Assembly (NCBI RefSeq): GCF_024169925.1
Contig: NZ_JALJXF010000001.1
Coordinates: forward strand, 812,001-876,000
DNA length: 64,000 nucleotides
Direction of reading: 5' to 3'
DNA from: Methylorubrum extorquens
GTDB taxonomy: Bacteria > Pseudomonadota > Alphaproteobacteria > Rhizobiales > Beijerinckiaceae
Shown: positions 46,768 through 62,507 of the stretch, in pieces
How the letters are laid out: each line of letters opens with the position of its first letter
Position numbering within the stretch: position 1 is the stretch's first letter
Position numbers and translations under genes: made by a program
The notes under the pieces: model-generated
What the model was told of the DNA's origin: nothing
What the model saw: only the letters and a program-made list of their open reading frames with translations
The model's database searches: none

Positions 46768-47651
46768 GGCGCCAGCCCTTGCACGAGCGGGCGCAGGGCG
46801 AAAGCCGCGGCCAGCATGCCGAAAACGTAGAGCGTCGTGCCGGTGCCGTTGTACCAGGCTGCGCGCGCGCGGGGCGCCTTCAGGAAATGCGTCATCAGCA
46901 CGAGCTGACCCGCGAGCAGAGCGCCGATCAACGCCGCATGCCAGGGCCGTTCCCAATGGAGGAGGAGCGCAACCACCACCACCTGGGGCACGGCCATGAC
47001 GAGGCAGGCGAAGCGCGCCGCGCGATCGGAGCCGAGCTGCACCGGCAGCGAGCGCAGGCCCATGGCCCGGTCCCCCTCCACCGACTTGAAGTCGTTGAGG
47101 GTCATGATGCCATGCGCGCCGACCGAGTAGAGCAGGGCGACGAGGAGCACCCGCCGGTCGGGCATCGAGGCGGCCATCACCGCGGCGCCGGTGAACCAGG
47201 GCAGGCCCTCGTAGCAGAGCGCCACCGCCGAATTGCCCCACCAGCCATTCTGCTTCAGCCGGAACGGAGGCGCCGAGTAGATCCAAGCGAGCACGAGGCC
47301 GAACAGGGCGGCACCGAGGATCCAGGGCCCGAGCAGCGCGGCGACGACCAGTGACAGGACCGTCCAGCCGGCGGCGAGATAAAGGCCCCACCGGCCGGGA
47401 ATGCGCCCGGAGGGGATCGGCCGGTCGGGTTCGTTGATGGCATCGACGTGGCGATCGAACCAGTCGTTGGCGGCCTGGCTCGTCGCGCAGACCAGCGGCC
47501 CGGCGAGAAGGACGCCCGCGGCGATGACCAGCCACTGCCCGGACGGCGTCTGACCGGAGGAGATCACCCCGCAGCCGAACGCCCACATCGGTGCGAACCA
47601 CGTGATGGGCTTGAGAAGCTCGACGATGGCGCTCGGCGCGGGCGTTGCCAT
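46764..47651 (-). CDS. bchG: Bacteriochlorophyll synthase
   Basis: 295 residues, a UbiA-type prenyltransferase with eight or nine membrane helices. Start MATPAPSAIVELLKPITWFA is followed by the first Asp-rich motif ATSQAANDWFDRHVDAINEP with NxxxDxxxD, and the second near GIMTLNDFKSVEGDRAMG. It attaches geranylgeranyl diphosphate to bacteriochlorophyllide a. No Shine-Dalgarno sequence precedes the start, and a TTGACA box lies only about 30 bp upstream, so translation may be leaderless. A consensus PpsR site overlaps that box. Confidence 0.95.
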   Translation of the reverse strand: MATPAPSAIVELLKPITWFAPMWAFGCGVISSGQTPSGQWLVIAAGVLLAGPLVCATSQAANDWFDRHVDAINEPDRPIPSGRIPGRWGLYLAAGWTVLSLVVAALLGPWILGAALFGLVLAWIYSAPPFRLKQNGWWGNSAVALCYEGLPWFTGAAVMAASMPDRRVLLVALLYSVGAHGIMTLNDFKSVEGDRAMGLRSLPVQLGSDRAARFACLVMAVPQVVVVALLLHWERPWHAALIGALLAGQLVLMTHFLKAPRARAAWYNGTGTTLYVFGMLAAAFALRPLVQGLAP

Positions 47652-47681
47652 GGCGGAAAGCTACCGGCGGGGCGACGCATG

Positions 47682-47699
47682 TGTCAAGCAAGCTTTACA
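47682..47699. promoter_or_regulatory. PpsR/CrtJ-binding site upstream of bchG
   Basis: TGTCAAGCAAGCTTTACA is an exact TGT-N12-ACA match with additional dyad symmetry (AAGCAAGCTT core). On the minus strand it overlaps TTGACA (47686-47681), a likely -35 box of the bchG promoter, with TAGCTT 18 bp further. Binding of the product of the adjacent ppsR gene would block RNA polymerase. A weaker TGT-N12-ACC lies at about 47720. Confidence 0.8.
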
Positions 47700-47773
47700 C
47701 ACACCTCAAAATAAGGCGAAGATGTCAACTCCGACGCACCGGTGCATTATAGCGCCGATTTTTTGGAAAGTGC

Positions 47774-49234
47774 CTAAGACGTCAACTCAGGGTCGTTCCC
47801 GTCGAGGTCGCCGATGCCGTAGCGACGCATCTTCGCATAAAGACCCTGACGGCTGAGGCCGAGCATCTCCGCCGCTGAGGCGCGGTTGTCGCGCGTGATT
47901 CGCAAGGCCGCCTCGATGCACAGCTTCTCGATGAGGTCGGTCGTCTCCCGCACCAGGGCCTTCATGGACACGCGGCCCACGAGTTCGGTCATCTGCTCGA
48001 CCGAGCGGGGCAGGTCGTGCCCGCCGCCGGCGTGGACCGGAGCCGCTCGCCGCGGCGTCGCGCGGACGGTGAAGCCGAAACACGGCTGATCGGCGTGAGA
48101 GGTGGAGACGGCGGCGACCTCCACCTCCTCCACGGAGCCGTACTGACCGCGCATCACGGTCGAGAAATGGCGCACCGAGCCATGGTCGCGCAGCATCGTG
48201 AACAGCGCGAGCGCGTCCGTTTCCTCGCGGCCGAGCCAACTGTCGAGGGTCTGGCCGCGGACCTGCTCCTCGGTGGCGTGCTGGGTGAGATCGAGGAAGG
48301 CGGTGTTGGCGGCGAGGATACGTCGCCCAGCGTCGGTGACGACGAAGCCCTCCGGCATCCGCTGGATGACGTCGAGCGCGCCACGGCCGAACTCGATGCG
48401 TTCGGGCAGTGCCGGAACGAGGGTGGCGAGGCGCAACAGCACCGAGGTCGTGCCCTCGCCGCGGAACAGGGAGGCGGAAACCCGGACATCGCCCCGGCCA
48501 CCGGCCAGAGGCGCGACGAGATCCGTCGCCTGTCCGGTGACGCGCAGTCCGGCGAAGAGGTTTTGCAGTTCCCGTAGGCTGCCCGCATCGAACAGATCGG
48601 CGGCATCCTGGCCGATCACGCGCTTCTGCGGGCGGCCGAGCAGCCGCATCGCCGCCGGGTTGATCTCCGTCACCCGCCGCGTGCCGGCATCGACGACCAG
48701 GACCGGCTCACCGGAGAGCTGGAACAGGAGCTTGTAGCGGGTCTCGGCGGTGCGCAGGCGGTCGTAATCCCGCTCCAGCGCCTGCTGCGTCTCGGCCAGA
48801 CGCCGCTGGAGCGCAGCGATCGTCCGCAGATCCTGCCCGACCACGATGATCGGCCCGTCCTTGCGCGGACGGAGCGTGGCATAGCGAATCGGCAGGTCCG
48901 TGCCGGAGGGAGAGGGATGGTTGACCTGCCGCCAGCGGGTCATCGTGCCGGGCGCCGCGTCGCGAAGCAGCGCATCGATCTTCGGCCGGCTCTCGACGGT
49001 CACGGTGTCGATCCAGGGCTTGCCGAGCCAAGCTTCGATGCCTTGGCCCTCGAGATCACCCCGGCCGGCTGTGGTATCGCGAATGATGCCGTGGTGATCG
49101 ACGACGAGCGAGAGATCGGAGGTCGCGGCAATCAGCAGCCCGGCCGCTTCTCCATCGAGAAGACCGGCCGCCTGTTGCAGCGCCGAAGAGGGGCGCCGAG
49201 GAGAAGGGCTCGCCAAGCTGCTCAAGGTCAACAC
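47774..49234 (-). CDS. ppsR: Transcriptional repressor PpsR (CrtJ)
   Basis: 486 residues with a GTG start at 49234. An N-terminal PAS-like domain is followed by a glutamine/arginine-rich helix (IAALQRRLAETQQALERDYD), a PAS domain starting RYKLLFQLSGEPVLVVDAGT, another PAS around residues 290-400 (GFVVTDAGRRILAANTAFLD), and a Fis-type HTH (NRASAAEMLGLSRQGLYAKM). Cys439 just before the HTH corresponds in position to the redox-sensitive cysteine of PpsR/CrtJ. It represses bacteriochlorophyll and carotenoid genes under oxygen by binding TGT-N12-ACA. It lies 27 bp after ppaA. Confidence 0.93.
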   Translation of the reverse strand: MLTLSSLASPSPRRPSSALQQAAGLLDGEAAGLLIAATSDLSLVVDHHGIIRDTTAGRGDLEGQGIEAWLGKPWIDTVTVESRPKIDALLRDAAPGTMTRWRQVNHPSPSGTDLPIRYATLRPRKDGPIIVVGQDLRTIAALQRRLAETQQALERDYDRLRTAETRYKLLFQLSGEPVLVVDAGTRRVTEINPAAMRLLGRPQKRVIGQDAADLFDAGSLRELQNLFAGLRVTGQATDLVAPLAGGRGDVRVSASLFRGEGTTSVLLRLATLVPALPERIEFGRGALDVIQRMPEGFVVTDAGRRILAANTAFLDLTQHATEEQVRGQTLDSWLGREETDALALFTMLRDHGSVRHFSTVMRGQYGSVEEVEVAAVSTSHADQPCFGFTVRATPRRAAPVHAGGGHDLPRSVEQMTELVGRVSMKALVRETTDLIEKLCIEAALRITRDNRASAAEMLGLSRQGLYAKMRRYGIGDLDGNDPELTS

Positions 49235-49261
49235 TTTGTGATGGCGCAGAAAGCGCCCTTA

Positions 49262-50149
49262 TCAACAGGCTCGCGTCCGCATTTCAAGCAAGCTTTCCGC
49301 AATGAGCGGTGCAAGACGCCCATCTTCCGCCGTGCCGTCCGCGCCAACGAGGCGGACGTGATCAGGATTCCGGGCGAAATAGGGGCCGCCGACCAACACC
49401 TTGATCCGCGGGTTGCACGAAGCACCGCGCAGGGCACGAATCCGCTCCGCAAGTGCGGGCATGAACACGTCGCAGGACAGCGTCAGCCCGAGGACGTCGA
49501 ACCATTCCATGCGGACGAGGTCCGCCGCGTCGAGGTTCGATTGGGCACCGGTGGTGGTCACGTCCCACCCCGATTCGCGGAAGATGGTCGCGATCAGCGA
49601 CAGGCAGAAAATATGCGTCTCACCGGGGCAAGGTAGCAGCAGGATGCTGCGCCCTGAGGGATCGACGCCATCGTTCTCAAGCCTCGCGCACAAGTCGCGC
49701 GTCGCCGCCTGAAGGCGCCCGAGGGCCACGGTTACATCTACGAAATCACAGGCATCCTCCTCCCAGAGTTGCCCGAGATGCCGTGCCACCGGCGCCAGCA
49801 GATCGACCAGCACGCCTTCGAGGGTCAGCCCCTCGTCGAGGACACGCAGGAGGTGGGGGGCGAGATCGGTGTCCGTTCGGGCGAGAAGCAGATCGCTGAG
49901 GCGCTGGACTTCGTCGGGCGTCGGCCGGCGGCCGGAGGCCGCGGGCCGGGGCGTCGCCCGCTCACGGTGCGCCAGCATCAGCCGGGGCAGGATCTCGGCC
50001 TCGACCACGCTGGCCAGCTGCCGGCGCATCCCGAGTCCGTCGGGCTGCTGCTCAAACGCAGAGGGGACAAGCGGCTCGGCCACGACCCGGCATTCCGGTG
50101 CCACAGCGGGAAATTCGAGACGCTCGCCGAAATGCCTCCAGTCGCCCAT
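49262..50149 (-). CDS. ppaA: PpaA/AerR-type B12-binding antirepressor
   Basis: 295 residues from ATG 50149, preceded by GGGAG. Residues about 90-150 form the helical cap (LLRVLDEGLTLEGVLVDLLA, RHLGQLWEEDACDFVDVTVA), then a cobalamin-binding Rossmann-like domain: SILLLPCPGETHIFCLSLIA, FRESGWDVTTTG, FDVLGLTLSCDVFMPALAER and KVLVGGPYFARNPDHVRLVG. The histidine in GETHIF is the candidate cobalt ligand; the DxHxxG motif of classical B12 enzymes is absent, as in AerR. The protein senses light through cobalamin and antagonises PpsR. It is divergent from bchF. Confidence 0.92.
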   Translation of the reverse strand: MGDWRHFGERLEFPAVAPECRVVAEPLVPSAFEQQPDGLGMRRQLASVVEAEILPRLMLAHRERATPRPAASGRRPTPDEVQRLSDLLLARTDTDLAPHLLRVLDEGLTLEGVLVDLLAPVARHLGQLWEEDACDFVDVTVALGRLQAATRDLCARLENDGVDPSGRSILLLPCPGETHIFCLSLIATIFRESGWDVTTTGAQSNLDAADLVRMEWFDVLGLTLSCDVFMPALAERIRALRGASCNPRIKVLVGGPYFARNPDHVRLVGADGTAEDGRLAPLIAESLLEMRTRAC

Positions 50150-50309
50150 GGGCGTCTCCCTGAGGATGCGGCTCGGTGGATGCAGCGTGCAATTTAATGC
50201 GCTGATCGGTGCCGAGGCAACGGACGCGTGTAGGCCAACGATACGCTTCCGCCCACGATTGGCAATCCCCGACCCCACCCAGCTCGGAAGAAATGTAATC
50301 TGCAACAAC

Positions 50310-50351
50310 CGTCAACTTGGATTGACACTTTTGGGTGGCCGGGCCTAGGCT
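50310..50351 (+). promoter_or_regulatory. bchF promoter with near-consensus PpsR site
   Basis: CGTCAACTTGGATTGACA (50310-50327) is a dyad matching TGT-N12-ACA except for C in place of the first T. It ends in TTGACA, a perfect -35 box (50322-50327); TAGGCT (50346-50351) is a possible -10 with an 18-bp spacer. The start codon of bchF follows at 50406. The arrangement mirrors that before bchG. Confidence 0.65.
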
Positions 50352-50405
50352 CAGCCTATCGAGGTCTCCGAAGACGAGGCCGAAGGGCGAGCGAGGGCGG
50401 ACGCC

Positions 50406-52174
<1,769 letters not shown>

Positions 52175-52179
52175 CGGCC

Positions 52180-53749
52180 ATGCAGCTCACCGTCTGGACC
52201 TATGAGGGACCGCCGCATATCGGCGCCATGCGGGTCGCCACCGCGATGGAGGGGCTGCACTACGTGCTGCACGCCCCCCAAGGCGACACCTATGCCGACC
52301 TGCTCTTCACGATGATCGAGCGGCGCGCCAAGCGCCCGCCGGTGACCTACACCACCTTCCAGGCGCAGGATCTCGGCCGCGACACCGCCGCGATCTTCAA
52401 GGACGCGGTCGCCGCCGCCTACGCGCGGTTCCAGCCCCAGGCGATGATCGTCGGCGCCTCCTGCACCGCCGAGTTGATCCAGGACGATCCGGGCGGTCTC
52501 GCCAAGGCGCTCGCCCTGCCGATCCCGGTGATCCCGCTGGAGTTGCCGGCCTACCAGAAGAAAGAAAACTGGGGCGCCTCCGAGACCTTCTACCGCCTCG
52601 TGCGCGCCCTGGCCGGCGCCCCGAGCGAGCGCGCCCCGCGCGAAGGGCGGCGCCCTGCCTGCAACATCCTCGGCCCCACGGCCCTCGGCTTCCGTCACCG
52701 CGACGACCTGATCGAGGTTCGGCGCCTCCTCGACGGCCTCGGGATCGCGGTGAACGTGGTTGCGCCGCTCGGCGCGACGCCCGCGGATCTTGTCCGGCTG
52801 GGTGAAGCCGACTTCAACGTCGTGCTCTATCCCGAGGTGGCGCGCAGCGCCGCGCAGTACCTGGAAAAGACATTCCAGCAGCCCTTCGTCGATGTGGTGC
52901 CGATCGGCGTCGGCGCAACGACGCGCTTCGTGGAAGCGGTCGCCGCCCTGGCCGGGATCGATCCCGCCCCCGTCCTCGCCGACGCGCCCTCGCGCCTGCC
53001 CTGGTACAGCCGGTCGGTCGATTCGACTTACCTCACCGGCAAACGCGTCTTCGTGTTCGGAGACGCCACACACGCGCTGGCCCTGGCCCGCGTCGCCGCG
53101 CACGAACTCGGCTTCAAGCTCGTCGGGCTCGGCAGCTACACCCGCGAATTCGCCCGCGAGGTCCGAGCGGAAGCGGCACTCCACGGCATCGAGGCGACGA
53201 TCACCGACGACTACCTCGACGTCGAGGCGGCGATCCAGGCGGCGGCGCCCGAACTCGTGCTCGGCACGCAGATGGAGCGCCACATCGCCAAGCGGATCGG
53301 CATCCCCTGCGCGGTGATCTCGGCACCGATCCACGTGCAGGACTTTCCCGCCCGCCACTCGCCGCAGATGGGTTTCGAGGGCGCCAACGTCCTGTTCGAC
53401 ACCCTCGTGCACCCCCTGATGATGGGGCTGGAGGAACATCTCCTCGGGATGTTCCGCGAAGATCCCGAATTCCACGATGGCGCCGCCCCGTCTCATCTCG
53501 GCCGCGGGCCGAACGGGACGGCGGACGCCGTGGAACGGGCGCCGAAGACTCCCCCCCTCGCGTCGGCGCCCGTTCCATCCCCCATCCAGATCCAGGGTGC
53601 CGACGCGGTTCGCACCGCGCCGTGGGCGCCCGATGCCGAGAAGGAGCTGAAGAAGATCCCGTTCTTCGTGCGCGGAAAGGCCCGCGCCAACACCGAGCGC
53701 TTCGCCCGAGAGCGGCAGCTCCCGCTCATCACTCTCGAGACCCTCTACG

Positions 53750-53775
<26 letters not shown>
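52180..53775 (+). CDS. bchB: Light-independent protochlorophyllide reductase subunit B
   Basis: 531 residues from ATG 52180 ([20 protein letters not shown]). Asp36, in [13 protein letters not shown], is the unusual aspartate ligand of the NB cluster. Other marks: [53 protein letters not shown] and [20 protein letters not shown]. The C-terminal domain ends [20 protein letters not shown], a typical BchB tail. A variable linker (about 445-490) is proline-rich. Its last 26 bases overlap the bchH start. Confidence 0.97.
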
Positions 53776-58356
<4,581 letters not shown>

Positions 58357-58371
58357 TCTTGGGTTCGACTG

Positions 58372-59103
58372 ATGAGCACGCCCTACCTCACCCGCCGCTC
58401 CCAGTTGGAAACCTACTTCGACCGCACCGCGGTGGAAGCCTGGTCGCGCCTCACCTCCGACGCACCGGTCTCGAAGATCCGCGCCACGGTGCGGGCTGGG
58501 CGCGACACCATGCGCGCCAACCTGCTGAGTTGGCTTCCGGCGGATCTCACCGGCCTGCGCCTGCTCGATGCCGGATGCGGCACCGGCGCGCTCGCGGTCG
58601 AGGCCGCGCGGCGGGGCGCGGAGGTGACCGCGATCGACGTCTCGCCGACGCTGATCGGGCTCGCCCGCGAGCGTTTACCCACAATCCCCGGTCCGGGCTC
58701 CGTCGACTTCCGGGTCGGTGACATGCTCGACCCCTGGCTGGGCCGCTTCGACCACGTCGTCGCGATGGATTCGCTGATCCACTATCAGGCGCCGGACATC
58801 GTCCGGGCGCTCGCCGAACTCTCCCTGCGCACCGATGGCAGCCTGCTGTTCACGGTCGCCCCGCGCACGGCGCTGCTGACGCTGATGCACGCGGCTGGCA
58901 AGCTGTTTCCGAAGGCCGACCGGGCGCCCGCCATCGTGCCGATCACCGAGAGCGGCCTTCGGCGGCGCATCGCAGCGGAGCGAGCGCTGACGCGTTTCGC
59001 CGTCGAGCGGACGCATAGGGTGAACAGCGGTTTCTACCTCTCGAACGCGATCGAGCTGCGCAAGGATGCGTCGCCAGCGATTGAGAGCGGGGCCGGTCGA
59101 TGA
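58372..59103 (+). CDS. bchM: Magnesium-protoporphyrin O-methyltransferase
   Basis: 243 residues. SAM-binding motif I LRLLDAGCGTGALAVEAARR near residue 65, motif II GAEVTAIDVSPTLIGLARER, then FDHVVAMDSLIHYQ and SLLFTVAPRTALLTLMHAAG, LFPKADRAPAIVPI, the last characteristic of BchM. It methylates the C13 propionate of Mg-protoporphyrin IX to give the substrate of the AcsF cyclase. ATGA overlap with the next gene. Confidence 0.96.
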   Translation: MSTPYLTRRSQLETYFDRTAVEAWSRLTSDAPVSKIRATVRAGRDTMRANLLSWLPADLTGLRLLDAGCGTGALAVEAARRGAEVTAIDVSPTLIGLARERLPTIPGPGSVDFRVGDMLDPWLGRFDHVVAMDSLIHYQAPDIVRALAELSLRTDGSLLFTVAPRTALLTLMHAAGKLFPKADRAPAIVPITESGLRRRIAAERALTRFAVERTHRVNSGFYLSNAIELRKDASPAIESGAGR

Positions 59104-60545
59104 AATCCGGCCTCGCCATCACCCAGGCGCTGCTTCGCCTCGGCCCGGCGATCTTGCCCTTCGCCGACGCGGCGACGAAGGAGCTGCCCCTCGGGCGCCT
59201 GATGCGGCTCGCGCTGTTCCAGGTCACGGTCGGCATGGCCGCCGTGCTGCTGATCGGCACGCTCAACCGGGTGATGATCGTCGAGCTTGCAGTTCCGGCC
59301 TGGATCGTCGCGGTGATGCTGTCGCTGCCGCTGCTGTTCGCTCCCTTGCGGGCGCTGGTCGGCTTTCGCTCGGACACGCACCGCTCGGTGCTTGGCTGGC
59401 GACGGGTGCCCTACATCTGGTTCGGCACGCTGCTGCAATTCGGCGGGCTGGCGATCATGCCGTTCGCTCTGCTGATCCTGTCGGGCGACACCACCGGCCC
59501 GCTCTGGGTCGGCCATGTTGCGGCCGCGCTCGCCTTCCTGCTGGTCGGCGCGGGGCTTCACACCACGCAGACCGTCGGGCTGGCGCTGGCGACCGACCTC
59601 GCCCCGGCCCATGCCCGCCCGAAGGTGGTGGCGCTCCTCTGCGCCATGCTGCTCGCCGGCATGATGGGCAGCGCCGTGCTGTTCGGGCTGGCGCTGGCGA
59701 ACTTCTCGGCCGTCCGCCTGATCCAGGTGATCCAGGGCGCGGCGCTGGTCACGATCGTGCTCAACGGCGTCGCCCTGTGGAAGCAGGAGCCGCGCGATCC
59801 GCACCGCACCGACCGGGCGGCGCCGCGGCCGAGCTTCGCCCAATCCTGGCGCGGCTATGCCGGGGAGCGCACCGCACAGCGGCGGCTTGCGGCGATCGCG
59901 CTCGGCACCGCGGCGTTCTCGATGCAGGACATCCTGCTCGAACCCTATGGCGGCCAGATCCTCGGACTCACCGTGGCGCAGACCACGGCGCTCACCGCGA
60001 TGCTCGCGGCCGGTGGCGGCCTGGGGCTGATCGCGGCGGCGCGCTGGCTCAACCGCGGCGGCGACCCCTACCGGGTCGCGGCGACGGGCGCGGTGATCGG
60101 CATCGCAGCCTTCTCGGCGGTGATCTTCGCCGCACCCCTCGCCTCGGCCCGGCTGTTTGCAGCCGGCGTCACGCTGATCGGGATCGGCGGCGGATTGTTC
60201 GCCCACGGCACGCTCACCGCCTCCATGGCCAAGGCCGGGCCCGAGGATACCGGCCTCGCCCTCGGCGCCTGGGGCGCAGCGCAGGCGACCGCCGCGGGCC
60301 TTGCCATCGCCGCCAGCGGCATCCTGCGCGATCTCGGCGCCGCGGTGGCGCAGTCGGGCGCCCTCGGCGAAGGCATGAACGAGCCGGCCATCGGCTACCT
60401 CATCGTCTACCATGTCGAGATCGCGCTGCTCTTCGCCACGCTGATCGCGCTCGGCCCGCTCGTGCGCGCGGACGCCCCCCGTTCCACCCATCCGAACGAG
60501 CGGCGTTCCGGTTCGTTCGACCCCCTCGTCAACCGTCCCACCTGA
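59100..60545 (+). CDS. lhaA: LhaA/PucC-family light-harvesting assembly protein
   Basis: 481 residues with twelve predicted membrane helices: LMRLALFQVTVGMAAVLLIG, TLNRVMIVELAVPAWIVAVM, HRSVLGWRRVPYIWFGTLLQ, GLHTTQTVGLALATDLAP, FSMQDILLEPYGGQILGLTV and GLALGAWGAAQATAAGLAIA. The position between bchM and puhA is that of lhaA (orf477) in Rhodobacter, where it is needed for assembly of light-harvesting complex 1. Paralogue of the gene at 45400. Separated from puhA by 13 bp. Confidence 0.93.
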   Translation: MKSGLAITQALLRLGPAILPFADAATKELPLGRLMRLALFQVTVGMAAVLLIGTLNRVMIVELAVPAWIVAVMLSLPLLFAPLRALVGFRSDTHRSVLGWRRVPYIWFGTLLQFGGLAIMPFALLILSGDTTGPLWVGHVAAALAFLLVGAGLHTTQTVGLALATDLAPAHARPKVVALLCAMLLAGMMGSAVLFGLALANFSAVRLIQVIQGAALVTIVLNGVALWKQEPRDPHRTDRAAPRPSFAQSWRGYAGERTAQRRLAAIALGTAAFSMQDILLEPYGGQILGLTVAQTTALTAMLAAGGGLGLIAAARWLNRGGDPYRVAATGAVIGIAAFSAVIFAAPLASARLFAAGVTLIGIGGGLFAHGTLTASMAKAGPEDTGLALGAWGAAQATAAGLAIAASGILRDLGAAVAQSGALGEGMNEPAIGYLIVYHVEIALLFATLIALGPLVRADAPRSTHPNERRSGSFDPLVNRPT

Positions 60546-60558
60546 TCGGAGGCCTGCC

Positions 60559-61332
60559 ATGCCCAGAGGCGAGATCACCGGTTACATCGATGTCGCGCAG
60601 GTCACGCTCTACGCGTTCTGGATCTTCTTTGCGGGCCTCGTCTTCTACCTACGCCGAGAGGATCGGCGTGAGGGCTACCCGCTCGAGAACGAGGCCGCCG
60701 GCCGTCTGAAGAGCCCGGACCCGATCCTCATTCCGTCGCCGAAGGCTTTCCACCTGTCGAGCGGCCACACGATGTACGCGCCGCAGGCCAACGTCGCCTA
60801 CGACGCGAACGTGCCGAGTGCACGCCGCGAGGCCTTCCCCGGCGCCCCCTACTTCCGCACCGACACCTCGCTCCAGGCCGGCGTCGGACCCGGTTCCTGG
60901 GTGCCGCGCCACGACGAGCACGACCGGACCTGGGACAACGAGTATAGGATCGTCCCCTTACGCGTCGCCGACGCCTTCGTGGTCCACGAGGACGGGCCGA
61001 ACCCGATCGGCATGCCGGTCTACGGCGTCGACCGGCAGATCGCCGGCACGGTCGTCGATCTTTGGCTCGATCGCGGCGAATCCTTCGTGCGCTACTACGA
61101 GGTCGAACTCGGCGCGGGCGGGCGCCGGGTGCTGATGCCGGTGACGTTCTGCACCACCGGCCGCTTCTCCCGCACGGTGAAGACCGAGGCGCTGCTGGCG
61201 GCACAATTCAACGATATCCCCGGCACCAAGGATCGGGACTCCGTCACCCTGCTCGAGGAAGAGCGGATCATGGCGTATTTCGGCGCCGGCACCCTCTACG
61301 CCTCGCCCGCTCGTGCGGAGCCGATCCTATGA
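60559..61332 (+). CDS. puhA: Photosynthetic reaction centre H subunit
   Basis: 257 residues. The single N-terminal membrane helix ITGYIDVAQVTLYAFWIFFA is followed by FYLRREDRREGYPLENE, nearly invariant in PuhA. The cytoplasmic PRC-barrel domain includes FVVHEDGPNPIGMPVYGVDR, TVVDLWLDRGESFVRYYEVE, RVLMPVTFCTT and FNDIPGTKDRDSVTLLEEER. PuhA caps the L/M core and tunes electron transfer to the secondary quinone. The presence of puhA implies pufL/M elsewhere in the genome. Confidence 0.98.
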   Translation: MPRGEITGYIDVAQVTLYAFWIFFAGLVFYLRREDRREGYPLENEAAGRLKSPDPILIPSPKAFHLSSGHTMYAPQANVAYDANVPSARREAFPGAPYFRTDTSLQAGVGPGSWVPRHDEHDRTWDNEYRIVPLRVADAFVVHEDGPNPIGMPVYGVDRQIAGTVVDLWLDRGESFVRYYEVELGAGGRRVLMPVTFCTTGRFSRTVKTEALLAAQFNDIPGTKDRDSVTLLEEERIMAYFGAGTLYASPARAEPIL

Positions 61333-62021
61333 GCGATTCCGACTTCCTGCCCGAAGGGACGCTGCGGGGTCTGCCCGGCCCGCTGCCTCAGGGGGAGCGC
61401 ATCCTGTGGCGCGGCGCCCCGAGCCTCTCTGGCGTGCTGCTGCGCGCCTTCCACGCCCGGCTCGTGATGGTGTGGTTCGCCGGCACCGCCACGGTGCTGG
61501 CCATCGGCGCCGCCGCGAGCGGGGGCCCGGCGCACGCTCTTACCGTCGCGGGTCCGACCCTGCTGATCGGCGTCGCGGCGCTCGGCCTGCTGACCTTCCT
61601 CGCTTGGCTTGTCCACCGCACCACGGTCTACACGCTCACCGACCAGCGCATGGTGCTGCATGTCGGCATCGCCCTGCCGATCACCCTCAACCTGCCGCTC
61701 ACCCGGATCGAATCGGCGGACCTGCGGCTGTTTGCCGACGGCACCGGCGACATCCCCCTGCGCCTGCCGCCGGGCGAGCGGGTCGCCTACCTGCATCTCT
61801 GGCCGCATGCCCGGCCTTGGCGCGTGAGCCGGCCGGAGCCGATGCTGCGCTCGGTACCCGAGGCCCGGAGCGTGGTGGCGTTGCTCGCACCGGCGCTCGC
61901 GGCGCAGACCGAAGGTTCGGCCGAGGCGGTCGCCAGAGGGCCGGCGCGCGCCGTGGAACCCGCCGCGACCGGACGCGCGAGTGCCGCCCCCGGCCGCCTC
62001 GCGACCGCCGGGGCCCGATAG
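61329..62021 (+). CDS. puhB: Photosynthetic complex assembly protein PuhB
   Basis: 230 residues, ATGA overlap with puhA. Begins DFLPEGTLRGLPGPLPQGER, ILWRGAPS, then two membrane helices (MVWFAGTATVLAIGAAAS and GPTLLIGVAALGLLTFLAWL) and a PH-like domain (TTVYTLTDQRMVLHVGIALP, NLPLTRIESADLRLF). PuhB is required for reaction-centre assembly. The C-terminal 50 residues are Ala/Arg/Gly-rich and probably disordered. Confidence 0.93.
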   Translation: MSDSDFLPEGTLRGLPGPLPQGERILWRGAPSLSGVLLRAFHARLVMVWFAGTATVLAIGAAASGGPAHALTVAGPTLLIGVAALGLLTFLAWLVHRTTVYTLTDQRMVLHVGIALPITLNLPLTRIESADLRLFADGTGDIPLRLPPGERVAYLHLWPHARPWRVSRPEPMLRSVPEARSVVALLAPALAAQTEGSAEAVARGPARAVEPAATGRASAAPGRLATAGAR

Positions 62022-62036
62022 CGGAGCATGAGACCG

Positions 62037-62507
62037 ATGCCCGTCGAGCTGAATTTCCGCCGCCCGCCGCAAAAGCCGCAATCCCAGCGGCCGGCGCTTA
62101 TGGCCGTCGCAGCCCTGCTTACGGTGGCGATTGTTGCCGTCGTCCTCGGCCGCGGACGGGAGACGGGGCCGGAGGCACCGGCCGCCCACCCGGTTCAGAC
62201 CCTGGCCTTCCACGCCGAGGACCAGCCGGACGGCGCCATCGATCTGCGCGAGGCCGGGGACGGAAAGCTGGTCGCCCGGATCGAGCCGGGGCAGGACGGC
62301 TTCATCCGCGGCACGTTGCGAGGGCTCGCCCAGGCCCGGCAGCGCGAGGGCCTGAGCCGCGAGCCGCCGTTCACCCTCACGCGATTCGACAACGGGACTT
62401 TGTCGTTGGAGGATGGAGCCACCGGGCGGCAAGTGCCGCTGCTGGCCTTCGGCCCTTCGAATGCGAAGGCCTTCGCCCGCCTGCTGCCCGGCACGGAGCT
62501 GCGGTGA
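62037..62507 (+). CDS. puhC: Photosynthetic complex assembly protein PuhC
   Basis: 156 residues from ATG 62037, which has GGAG at a suitable distance; ATG 62028 is only one base from the same GGAG, so it is less likely. One membrane helix, ALMAVAALLTVAIVAVVLGR, then a periplasmic part: LAFHAEDQPDGAIDLREAGD and IEPGQDGFIRGTLRGLAQAR, the segment that identifies PuhC. It supports assembly of the RC-LH1 core. Its stop overlaps the next start by one base. Confidence 0.92.
   Translation: MPVELNFRRPPQKPQSQRPALMAVAALLTVAIVAVVLGRGRETGPEAPAAHPVQTLAFHAEDQPDGAIDLREAGDGKLVARIEPGQDGFIRGTLRGLAQARQREGLSREPPFTLTRFDNGTLSLEDGATGRQVPLLAFGPSNAKAFARLLPGTELR

Noticed and set aside
47719..47736. Second PpsR site TGTCAACTCCGACGCACC
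   Set aside because: The right half is ACC rather than ACA and there is no dyad symmetry between the arms, so it is at best a weak half-site.
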